Below are positions 1 to 5,704 of a stretch of 6,044 nucleotides of DNA, piece after piece. Within the stretch, counting starts at the first letter, position 1; each line of letters begins with the position of its first letter. A program made the translations under genes and the position numbers. Location of the stretch: contig DEBI01000019.1 of assembly GCA_002348465.1 (NCBI GenBank), positions 547 through 6,590 of the forward strand. The letters run 5' to 3'. The notes under the pieces are model-generated. The model made no database searches and was not told the DNA's origin. It saw nothing but the letters and a program-made list of their open reading frames with translations. The stretch is from Gemmatimonadales bacterium UBA2960 (GTDB taxonomy: Bacteria; Gemmatimonadota; Gemmatimonadetes; Longimicrobiales; Gaopeijiaceae).

Positions 1-2
1 TT

Positions 3-170
3 GTCTCCGCCACGGCTCTTCTAACCGCAAGGCCCAAGCCAACCGACGAAGAGATCGATCAATTCATGGCAGGTAATATCTGCCGTTGCGGCGCCTACAT
101 CGCGATCCGAAAGGCAATCCATCGCGCAGCCGAACTCGAAGAAGACCGCATCTCCGGGGATGAGGTATGA
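3..170 (+). CDS. [2Fe-2S] small subunit of IorA-type molybdenum hydroxylase, 3' end only
   Basis: The 5' part lies outside the window; 55 codons and the TGA are visible. The translated end contains a LLTARPKPTDEEID stretch followed by GNICRCGAYIAIRKAI. This is the C-terminal four-helix domain of the small subunit of xanthine dehydrogenase / isoquinoline 1-oxidoreductase enzymes, where the C-R-C pair (near base 90) binds the [2Fe-2S] cluster next to the molybdopterin. The family carries a second, plant-type cluster in its N-terminal half, which would be upstream. Its role is to move electrons from the Mo centre to an acceptor. Its stop overlaps the start of the large-subunit gene (ATGA at 167-170), so the two are translationally coupled and should make a 1:1 heterodimer. 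The identity as a small subunit is firm. The IorA subtype is inferred from the partner, and the substrate cannot be told. The acidic tail after the domain is short and unremarkable. Confidence 0.93.
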   Translation, partial: VSATALLTARPKPTDEEIDQFMAGNICRCGAYIAIRKAIHRAAELEEDRISGDEV

Positions 171-2347
171 CCGGGCCAACCAAGGAAGTCTCCCTGAATG
201 ACCATCAGTGCTTATCCCGTGGTGCCTTCGTTAAAATCAGCGTCGTAGCCGGAGTCGGACTTACCCTCGGAGTAGCGTGGCGCGCCACAAAGACACCTAG
301 CCCACCCTTCAGTGACGCGGCTTTCGTGCCAAATGCCTATCTCCGAATCGACACTGATGGGTCGATCACCATCCTGGTGGACAAGGCAGAGATGGGCCAA
401 GGTGTATCAACCGCACTTCCACAAATGATCGCCGAAGAACTCGACGTCCCCTGGGCGGACGTGGCATTCGAGTTCGCATCAGCGCATGACGCATACGGGA
501 TGATGGTCACCGGAGGCAGCACCGCGGTGATGGAATCCTGGGAACCATTACGGCAAGCAGGAGCTACGGCACGGTGGATGCTGCGCGAAGCAGCAGCTCA
601 ACAATGGGGAATTTCCTCGGAGTTACTTGCAACACGAGAGGCTCGTGTCTTCGCGCCGGACGGATCTGAGCTGACATACGCGTCACTCGCCAGTGACGCC
701 GCCAAACTCCAGGCACCGAACAAGGTCGACGTCAAAAAGGCCTCGGAATTCCGCCTGATTGGGCAATCGCTGCCGCGACTAGATGTCGAGGCAAAGAGCA
801 CGGGGCAAGCCGTCTTCGGAATCGATGCAGGGCCTCCCGATGCTAGGGTTGCAGTCATAGCGAGGTCTCCGGTATTTGGTGGCCGCCTGCGCTCCTTCGA
901 TCCTTCTGCTGCTCTCGCGGTCCCTGGTGTAGACGAGGTCTTAGAGGTCCAAAGCGGAGTGGCTGTCGTCGCAAAAGGCTACGTAGAAGCCAATGCTGGG
1001 CGAGACGCGCTGGTCCTCGACTGGGACGAGGGAGATACTGCTTTATTGAGCGACGAACAGGTTTACGAAGCGCTCCGGGATGGAGCGCAGGCATCCGGTC
1101 AAACGGTTCGCGACGATGGTCAAGCGTCCCAGATTCTGAACGAATCATCAAATGCTATCAGCGCCACGTTCCGGTTTCCCTATCTCGCGCACGCGACGAT
1201 GGAGCCAATGAACTGCACCGCCTGGGTACGAGAAGGTCGATGCACGGTCTGGGCACCAACACAGTTCGCCAATGGGCCCGCTATCATAGGGGGAGGTGCC
1301 AGACAAGTTGCCGCTGACGCCGCCGGAGTTTCAGTCGAGAACACTGACCTCAACGTGACCTTCCTAGGAGGAGGGTTCGGGCGCAGAGCAGAGCGTGACT
1401 TCGTTCAGGAGGCCGCTGAACTTGCCGGCAAAGTCAATGGTCCTGTTAAGGTAGTGTGGTCTCGCGAAGACGATATGCGCCACGATTTCTACCGTCCCGC
1501 CTCATGGCACGAACTCCGCGCTACTCTCGACGCCGACGGCAGACCGGAAGCCTGGGAGCACCGTATGGCATCTCAGTCCATTCTCCAACGGCTAGTGCCA
1601 GATTGGATACCACGGCCTGCTGCTCGCTTCGCAGGCAAATACGACCCGACCTCAACAGAAGGAGCATCCAACCAACCGTACGCCATACCGCATGTGCTCA
1701 TGACGTACAAACGGGTGGACCTTCCTATCCCGGTAGGGTTCTGGAGGTCTGTGGGCCACACGCACACCGGCTTCGTTGTCGAATCTTTCATAGACGAACT
1801 CGCTCACACGAGCGATCACGACCCTTACGAATACCGGCGTGCGCTTCTTCGTGAGCACCCGCGCCACTTAGGTGTCCTCGAGGCCGCCGCTGAAGCAGCA
1901 GATTGGAAATCACGCCCACCAGAAGGGCGAGGGCGGGGCATCGCCGTGGTTGAGTCATTCGGTTCTTACGTCGCCCAAGTTGCTGAAGTCTCAATCCAGA
2001 ACGGGGTTCCCAGAGTCCACAAAGTTTGGTGCGCGATCGACTGTGGGACGGTCCTAAATCCTCGGATTGTCCAGGCTCAAATGGAAAGTGGTATCGCATA
2101 CGGCATAACCGCAGCTCTCTACGGTGAGATCAACATCCGTGACGGTAGAGCGGTACAAGGGAACTTCACCGACTACCAGATGCTGCGGATCGGTCAGATG
2201 CCTGAAGTAGAAGTGCTTCTCGTCCCTAGCGGCGATGCCCCAGGTGGCGTCGGTGAACCCGGAACACCCCCGATCGCACCGGCTATTGCAAATGCGATTT
2301 TTGCGCTCACCGGAAGACGAATCAGGACGTTACCGATCCGGCTCTAA
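167..2347 (+). CDS. IorB-type molybdopterin-binding large subunit (xanthine dehydrogenase / aldehyde oxidase family)
   Basis: This 726-residue protein is a full-length large subunit of the IorB branch, which has a leader and no FAD domain. Seen in order: a Tat-like leader (residues 16-38, LSRGAFVK then a hydrophobic run); PNAYLRI and the EMGQG motif (56-79); GGSTAVMES (116-124); the central domain with GQAVFGID (213-220); MEPMNC (345-350); GGGFGRR (401-407), a MoCo-contact loop; FWRSVGHTH (525-533); AIDCGTVLNP (623-632); and GGVGEPGTPP (693-702), where E697 is the expected base that activates the Mo-bound water. Members hydroxylate aldehydes or N-heterocycles (isoquinoline, nicotinate) and pass electrons through the small subunit, often to cytochrome c. 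The start at 167 is supported by GGGGA at 156-160, six bases upstream, and by the ATGA overlap with the small-subunit gene. Oddity: the twin-arginine motif reads S-R-G. No cofactor-maturation gene (XdhC type) is in view. The substrate is unknown. Confidence 0.95.
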   Translation: MTGPTKEVSLNDHQCLSRGAFVKISVVAGVGLTLGVAWRATKTPSPPFSDAAFVPNAYLRIDTDGSITILVDKAEMGQGVSTALPQMIAEELDVPWADVAFEFASAHDAYGMMVTGGSTAVMESWEPLRQAGATARWMLREAAAQQWGISSELLATREARVFAPDGSELTYASLASDAAKLQAPNKVDVKKASEFRLIGQSLPRLDVEAKSTGQAVFGIDAGPPDARVAVIARSPVFGGRLRSFDPSAALAVPGVDEVLEVQSGVAVVAKGYVEANAGRDALVLDWDEGDTALLSDEQVYEALRDGAQASGQTVRDDGQASQILNESSNAISATFRFPYLAHATMEPMNCTAWVREGRCTVWAPTQFANGPAIIGGGARQVAADAAGVSVENTDLNVTFLGGGFGRRAERDFVQEAAELAGKVNGPVKVVWSREDDMRHDFYRPASWHELRATLDADGRPEAWEHRMASQSILQRLVPDWIPRPAARFAGKYDPTSTEGASNQPYAIPHVLMTYKRVDLPIPVGFWRSVGHTHTGFVVESFIDELAHTSDHDPYEYRRALLREHPRHLGVLEAAAEAADWKSRPPEGRGRGIAVVESFGSYVAQVAEVSIQNGVPRVHKVWCAIDCGTVLNPRIVQAQMESGIAYGITAALYGEINIRDGRAVQGNFTDYQMLRIGQMPEVEVLLVPSGDAPGGVGEPGTPPIAPAIANAIFALTGRRIRTLPIRL

Positions 2348-2348
2348 C

Positions 2349-2380
2349 CTGAACGGACGCAAACGATCACGTCCTTTCAG
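2349..2380 (+). terminator. Stem-loop just after the large-subunit stop, probable terminator
   Basis: Starting two bases after the TAA, CTGAA (2349-2353) pairs with TTCAG (2376-2380) and GGACG (2355-2359) pairs with CGTCC (2370-2374). One mismatch (C2354/T2375) separates them, and the loop is 10 bases. The AT-rich TTAATTAA follows, not a true run of T. The position and ten paired bases suit a 3' end of the molybdenum-hydroxylase transcript. The weak U-tract makes intrinsic termination uncertain, and a processing or stabilising hairpin is the alternative. Confidence 0.5.
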
Positions 2381-2407
2381 TTAATTAAGCAGGTCTATGC
2401 TTGACTG

Positions 2408-2435
2408 GCCGGTGGGGCTGAGCGCCCCCACCGGC
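2408..2435. terminator. GC-rich hairpin between convergent genes, likely bidirectional terminator
   Basis: A perfect 10-bp stem (2408-2417 with 2426-2435, core CCGGTGGGG / CCCCACCGG) encloses an 8-base loop. It lies 21 bases beyond the stop of the minus-strand lipoprotein gene and 61 beyond that of the plus-strand hydroxylase gene, so it can serve transcripts from both sides. No T-run follows on either strand, so efficiency as an intrinsic terminator is unclear. The stem itself is certain; its role is inferred from position. Confidence 0.6.
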
Positions 2436-2455
2436 ACAATCTGCATTATTGGCGT

Positions 2456-3604
2456 TTAGTTGCCCGCTACGTACTTCGTGAAGGCACCGCCGGCCCAACT
2501 GAGTGAATTCGGACCTTCTGCCGCATAGATATTGCCGTCGTCGTCTACGGCGACACCTTCACCTGCCGTCCCCTGGTACACACGACTCTCGCGCTCGAAC
2601 GGCGGCACGAAGGCTACGATTCGGTCCTCATCAACCGGGCCTATACGGACCCCGTTTCGCCAGTTCGGATGGTTCGTTGGACTAGACTCAGAATCGATGG
2701 CGTAGACCATCTCGTCCTTGATGAAGATCCCACTGATACGACCATAGCTGTAGCGCGATTCCAAGTAATTACCGTCCTCGTCATAGATTTCCAGACGATG
2801 ATTACCGCGATCAGCGATCCACAACCGTCCCTGTGAGTCGAAGGCGAGCGCGTGAGGTGTTCGGAACTGTCCGTGCTCGACACCTATCTCTCCCCATTCC
2901 ATTACGAACTCACCCTGTGGCGTGAACTTCTGGATGCGTGCCGTCTGACCAGCCTCACGACCTAAATTCATCGCCTGATTCGACGTCATGCCTTGGCCAT
3001 TGTGGCCATCGGAGACGTAAATGGATCCGTCCGGCCCCGTCACCACATCATTGGGCTGATTGAATTGTCCGGGCGCATTCCCTGGCTGACCTGCCACACC
3101 GAGTGTCAGAAGTACTTCCCCCTCGGGACTGAACTTCCACACCTGATGACCTCGCGTACCCTCACGGTTGCCCGCAAAGTCAGTGATCCAAACGTTACCT
3201 TCGGCATCAACATGGATGCCGTGCGGAGTGACCATGAGATCGGCTCCGAAGTTTGCGAGAACCTCACCGGTGTTGCGATCAAACTTGAAGACTGGGGGAA
3301 CCGGGTTCGACTCGCAGTTCACAGGTTCTCCACCACCGAAGCTACCCGCTCCGCAGCGTTCGTAAGCCCATATGTGCCCGTCATTCGGATCGATATCGAT
3401 CCCAGCCGTGGACCCCCACTCCCTACCTTCAGGAAGATCACCCCAGTTAGTGACGACGGACGGCGTTGGGTTCGGAAGACCGTCGCCCGTGATGAGGTTG
3501 CCACTTGAGTCGGCAGAACCTGGGCTACCTGATTGAGCACATCCCGCCATCCCTATGATGGCTACAACCATAATTGTTAGGTACGAATACTGCGTCCGCA
3601 TCAT
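2456..3604 (-). CDS. NHL-repeat beta-propeller lipoprotein, peptidyl-alpha-hydroxyglycine lyase-like
   Basis: The start is set at the ATGATG on the minus strand (3604 or 3601), because AAGGAG (complement of 3608-3613) sits just before it and a lipoprotein signal follows at once. Longer frames from 3718 would put this signal in the middle of the protein. The product is 382 residues. A hydrophobic stretch (8-20) ends in the lipobox M-A-G-C with C22, so it should be anchored in a membrane facing the periplasm or the surface. The rest is NHL-type propeller blades: TPHGIHVDAEGNVWITD (127-142), QPNDVVTGPDGSIYVSDG (183-200), TPHALAFDSQGRLWIADRGNHR (249-270), and a closing GVAVDDDGNIYAAEG (350-364). 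C84 and C97 could form a disulphide. The arrangement resembles bacterial proteins annotated as peptidyl-alpha-hydroxyglycine amidating lyases, but expected active-site residues look replaced, so I call it a propeller of unknown binding or catalytic function. It is convergent with the hydroxylase and divergent from the oxygenase gene. Confidence 0.92.
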   Translation of the reverse strand: MMRTQYSYLTIMVVAIIGMAGCAQSGSPGSADSSGNLITGDGLPNPTPSVVTNWGDLPEGREWGSTAGIDIDPNDGHIWAYERCGAGSFGGGEPVNCESNPVPPVFKFDRNTGEVLANFGADLMVTPHGIHVDAEGNVWITDFAGNREGTRGHQVWKFSPEGEVLLTLGVAGQPGNAPGQFNQPNDVVTGPDGSIYVSDGHNGQGMTSNQAMNLGREAGQTARIQKFTPQGEFVMEWGEIGVEHGQFRTPHALAFDSQGRLWIADRGNHRLEIYDEDGNYLESRYSYGRISGIFIKDEMVYAIDSESSPTNHPNWRNGVRIGPVDEDRIVAFVPPFERESRVYQGTAGEGVAVDDDGNIYAAEGPNSLSWAGGAFTKYVAGN

Positions 3605-3606
3605 AA

Positions 3607-3613
3607 TCTCCTT
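3607..3613 (-). promoter_or_regulatory. Shine-Dalgarno that decides the lipoprotein start
   Basis: Read on the minus strand this is AAGGAGA. AAGGAG ends 4 bases before the first ATG of an ATGATG pair and 7 before the second. Either Met gives the same signal peptide, and the second has the more usual spacing. It is the strongest Shine-Dalgarno match I noticed among the starts in this window, and it excludes the upstream in-frame ATG at 3718. Confidence 0.8.
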
Positions 3614-3616
3614 GAT

Positions 3617-3644
3617 GAGGGTCGGGGCTCCCTCTAAGAGCCCC
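3617..3644 (-). promoter_or_regulatory. Hairpin in the 5' leader of the lipoprotein gene, with alternative pairing
   Basis: On the minus-strand transcript, GGGGCTC (complement of 3638-3644) pairs with GAGCCCC (3624-3630) around the 7-base loop TTAGAGG, ending 10 bases upstream of the Shine-Dalgarno. The loop plus one stem base (GAGGG, 3630-3634) can instead pair with CCCTC (3617-3621). The two helices share C3630, so they compete. This could be a leader stability element or a simple attenuator. No known riboswitch class is recognised. Confidence 0.4.
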
Positions 3645-3885
3645 AAACTGTGGAGTTCGAACAAGATCGGTTGTGAACAGCCAAGGCGCCAATGCGTGTA
3701 CCCTTGCAGTACCCCCACAAGGAAGCAGTCAGTCGGGAGCGGTACCCCAAACCACCTGATGCTTGTCGAGTGAACAGATTACTAGGACGTTCTCGTATTG
3801 AACTCTATCAAACACGCACTCGCGCCTCGGCTTAAGCAGCCTACCTTCGCACAAGCTCGCAACACAGCAGACTGACAAGACGACC

Positions 3886-4983
3886 ATGCCTGAACGCACC
3901 GCTTTCGACACAAAGACACTCGAGCGCCGATACTACATCAACGAAGATATATACGACCGAGAGACTGACCGGATCTTCTTTCGCCAGTGGCTCTTCGTGG
4001 GACGAGTATCCGAAATCGCAGAGCCCGGGTCCTATATGCTCTTCGAGTTGGAGTCAGAGAGTATCATCGTCCTTCGAGATTACGAGGGAGACCTCCAGGC
4101 TCATCACAACGTGTGCCGACATCGCGGTACACGGCTCGTGAATGAGCCAACCGGGATTTTCCCAAAATCAATTCAGTGCGGGTACCATGCGTGGACCTAC
4201 GCTTTAAGCGGAGAACTGACAGGAGCACCATTCATGGACGAGGTGGAGTCTTTCTGCAAAGAGGACTACCCCCTGGTCTCAGTAGCAGTGGCAGAGTGGG
4301 AGGGCTGTGTCTTCGTCAACCTCTCAGAGGAGCCAGAACCATTCGAAAAAATCTTCGCGCCACTCGTCGACAAGTTCACCAGCTGGGACCTAGCCAATCT
4401 GGAGATCGCCCACCGGATCGTTTACGAAATACCAGCGAACTGGAAGCTGGTCTTCCAGAACTACTCTGAATGCTACCACTGTCCTGCTCTGCACCCGGTA
4501 CTCAATCGTCTTACCCCATTCCGAAACGCCTCAAACGACCTTGAGGAAGGCCCCTTTTTAGGGGGACCGATGAAGATGGAAATTGAAGGGGGAAGCATGA
4601 CAATGACAGGACAAAGATGTGCGGCTCCACTTGGAACTCTTGAGGGGGACGACCTTAATTTCGTTCAGTACTACACGATTTTCCCCAACCTCCTGCTCAG
4701 CCTGCATCCGGACTATGTGCTTATTCACAGAATTGATCGGTTAGCCACAAATCAGACGCGAATAATATGTGACTGGCTCTTCCACCCTGACGCCATTGCC
4801 GCTCCGGACTTCGACCCTTCATCAGCAATCGAGTTCTGGAATATGACCAATGAGCAAGACTGGTCGGTGAGCCGCCTTTCCCAGAAAGGCATTGCCTCAC
4901 ACGCCTACAGACCCGGTCCCTACGCGGAACTGGAGAGCATGATCGCTGCTTGGGATCAGGAATACCTTCGGGCCCTAGGCTAA
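3886..4983 (+). CDS. Rieske non-haem iron oxygenase, catalytic alpha subunit (GbcA / CntA / choline-monooxygenase-like)
   Basis: The 365-residue protein has a normal length for this family. The N-terminal Rieske domain binds a [2Fe-2S] cluster through C77-x-H79 (CRHRG) and C98-x-x-H101 (CGYH). The C-terminal domain carries NYSECYHCPALHP (192-204), with H198 and H203 as iron ligands and D325 (in NEQDW) as the likely third. E195 takes the place of the Asp that bridges Rieske and iron centres in ring-hydroxylating dioxygenases. The E+3, E+8 spacing matches, as I recall it, the carnitine (CntA) and choline monooxygenase group, which acts on quaternary amines or demethylates glycine betaine. The substrate here is not determined. 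The enzyme needs a reductase, and none is in the window. ATG 3886 gives an MPERTAFDTKTLERRYYI start typical of the family. The Shine-Dalgarno is poor, so weak or leaderless initiation is possible. The gene stands alone and is followed by 205 bases before the next gene. Confidence 0.95.
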   Translation: MPERTAFDTKTLERRYYINEDIYDRETDRIFFRQWLFVGRVSEIAEPGSYMLFELESESIIVLRDYEGDLQAHHNVCRHRGTRLVNEPTGIFPKSIQCGYHAWTYALSGELTGAPFMDEVESFCKEDYPLVSVAVAEWEGCVFVNLSEEPEPFEKIFAPLVDKFTSWDLANLEIAHRIVYEIPANWKLVFQNYSECYHCPALHPVLNRLTPFRNASNDLEEGPFLGGPMKMEIEGGSMTMTGQRCAAPLGTLEGDDLNFVQYYTIFPNLLLSLHPDYVLIHRIDRLATNQTRIICDWLFHPDAIAAPDFDPSSAIEFWNMTNEQDWSVSRLSQKGIASHAYRPGPYAELESMIAAWDQEYLRALG

Positions 4984-5040
4984 CTACCCGAATCGGCTTT
5001 CGCACGCCAATCAAGGCACCCCCCGTCACCCTGTTCATTT

Positions 5041-5102
5041 CTTGGCAGACTTCTTTCCAAGCGGGGACTCCTCAGGCTTTTTAACAAAAGAAATCTCCTG
5101 AG
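5041..5102 (+). other. Weak stem-loops after the Rieske oxygenase gene
   Basis: CTTGG (5041-5045) can pair with CCAAG (5057-5061). CTCAGG (5071-5076) can pair with CCTGAG (5097-5102), with an inner CTTTT/AAAAG helix (5077-5081 with 5086-5090) and a one-sided six-base bulge. Neither has a clean T-run after it. They may form the 3' end of the oxygenase transcript, but I would not call an intrinsic terminator here. Confidence 0.25.
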
Positions 5103-5111
5103 CAAACCTGC

Positions 5112-5138
5112 ACATACTTTCCGTTGCGGAAAGTATGT
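5112..5138. promoter_or_regulatory. Perfect 27-bp palindrome, operator O1 of the membrane-protein/regulator operon
   Basis: ACATACTTTCCG (5112-5123) is the exact reverse complement of CGGAAAGTATGT (5127-5138), with TTG between them. A 12-bp arm with no mismatch is well beyond chance. It is centred at 5125, 64 bases upstream of the chosen start of the membrane-protein gene. Size and symmetry fit a dimeric winged-helix repressor, and the obvious candidate is the regulator encoded second in the operon. Binding by that protein is inferred. Confidence 0.8.
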
Positions 5139-5145
5139 ATTACAC

Positions 5146-5166
5146 TACTTTCCATATTGGAAACTA
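5146..5166. promoter_or_regulatory. Second, slightly imperfect palindrome, operator O2
   Basis: TACTTTCC (5146-5153) mirrors GGAAACTA (5159-5166) with a single mismatch (C5148/C5164). The core TTTCC-N5-GGAAA is the same as in O1. The centre is at 5156, 31 bp from that of O1, close to three turns of the helix, so two dimers would sit on the same face. TATATA at 5165-5170 overlaps the right arm and could belong to a -10 element, though no good -35 is seen. A bound repressor here would cover the promoter or the start of the transcript. Confidence 0.75.
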
Positions 5167-5188
5167 TATAGGACGGGTGAGGGAGAAT

Positions 5189-5704
5189 ATGTACAGCGAT
5201 CAGATGTCGAGTGCGGAAGCACAAGCGGCACTTGCGACCATTGAGAAAGCAGAAAGTGAGACGATAGCATCCCTAAGACCACCACTCTGGTTGATCACCA
5301 TGATCTCTTTGTTGTGTGGTATCTTCACGTTCTCATTTGCAGCAACAGAGGGAGAGAACCACTGGGCCTTAGGGGCGTGGTTATCAGGCATCGCAGTTGT
5401 CTTGTTGGTTCTATTTTGGATGTACAGCGCGCGATTACTGGGTGTAAGAGCACCAGTATTACCACCGTCAGGTTCAGGAAAAATTTTTCTTGCCTTACAG
5501 GCACTCTTCTATGCTGTAGTGCTGTTCGTGGGAAGAGGGGCCACGTTATGGGGTAGACCTGAGACCCGCCTGGAGGGTGACTTTCCGATCGCCGATCTTC
5601 CTTTGGCACCCTATATCGCGGCAGTGATCGTCAGTTTATCCGTCGCATATCTGACGTATAAGTACCCAACGAATGAATGGGTACAGCAGGATGCTTCAAA
5701 ATGA
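5189..5704 (+). CDS. Small four-helix membrane protein of unknown function, paired with a winged-helix regulator
   Basis: The 171-residue protein starts with a short soluble helix rich in Ala/Glu (SAEAQAALATIEKAES, 8-23). Four hydrophobic segments follow, near residues 33-51, 60-79, 98-115 and 139-156, and the tail is short and polar. I recognise the type: bacterial, especially actinobacterial, genomes encode such proteins directly before a small PF13601-like regulator. No biochemical role is established that I know of, and no catalytic motif is visible. The ATG at 5189 is chosen because GAGGGAG (5179-5185) lies just before it. An in-frame ATG at 5135 lies inside the O1 palindrome and would add 18 residues without family character. 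The stop overlaps the regulator start (ATGA at 5701-5704). Sample lines are lower in GC (26 of 60 bases at 5281-5340) than in the hydroxylase gene (37 of 60 at 541-600). Transport, sensing or stress roles are all possible. Confidence 0.85.
   Translation: MYSDQMSSAEAQAALATIEKAESETIASLRPPLWLITMISLLCGIFTFSFAATEGENHWALGAWLSGIAVVLLVLFWMYSARLLGVRAPVLPPSGSGKIFLALQALFYAVVLFVGRGATLWGRPETRLEGDFPIADLPLAPYIAAVIVSLSVAYLTYKYPTNEWVQQDASK

Larger units (their letters stand above)
3605..3885. other. Divergent intergenic region between lipoprotein and Rieske oxygenase genes
   Basis: This region must hold the start signals for both divergent genes. Apart from the leader hairpin and Shine-Dalgarno on the lipoprotein side, it has three copies of GTACCC beginning at 3698, 3709 and 3742 (spacings 11 and 33). 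I found no convincing -35/-10 pair for either direction, and no good Shine-Dalgarno before the oxygenase ATG. The few short open frames that cross it have no family resemblance and run into the flanking genes. Confidence 0.6.

Noticed and set aside
855..1151. Minus-strand open frame of 98 codons inside the large-subunit gene
   Set aside because: It lies wholly within a well-conserved coding region and encodes an Arg/Pro-rich product with no family character; it is a shadow of the real gene.
2993..3508. Plus-strand open frame of 171 codons opposite the propeller gene
   Set aside because: Its long length comes from codon bias of the opposite strand; the minus-strand reading has clear NHL blades and a signal peptide, while this one shows no motif or start signal.
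3617..3644. Riboswitch in the lipoprotein leader
   Set aside because: The structure is a single short hairpin with one competing helix; no conserved core of a known riboswitch class is present.
3605..3718. Longer N-terminus for the propeller lipoprotein from the ATG at 3718
   Set aside because: It would put 38 residues before a textbook lipoprotein signal and ignore the strong AAGGAG directly before 3604; the extra stretch is the untranslated leader with a hairpin.
3729..3911. Minus-strand frame with a hydrophobic, Cys-containing start upstream of the Rieske gene
   Set aside because: It overlaps the oxygenase start, lacks a Shine-Dalgarno and matches no family; a short hydrophobic run alone is not enough.
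4721..5038. Minus-strand frame over the end of the Rieske gene
   Set aside because: It is antisense to the conserved C-terminal domain, with a basic, low-complexity product and no support.
5112..5138. The perfect palindrome as a transcription terminator of the Rieske gene
   Set aside because: The arms are AT-rich toward the ends, there is no T-run after it, and a second copy of the same core follows in phase, which fits protein binding better than termination.
5135..5188. Earlier start for the membrane protein at 5135
   Set aside because: The ATG lies inside the right arm of the perfect palindrome, has no Shine-Dalgarno and adds residues across the second operator; 5189 has GAGGGAG at good spacing.
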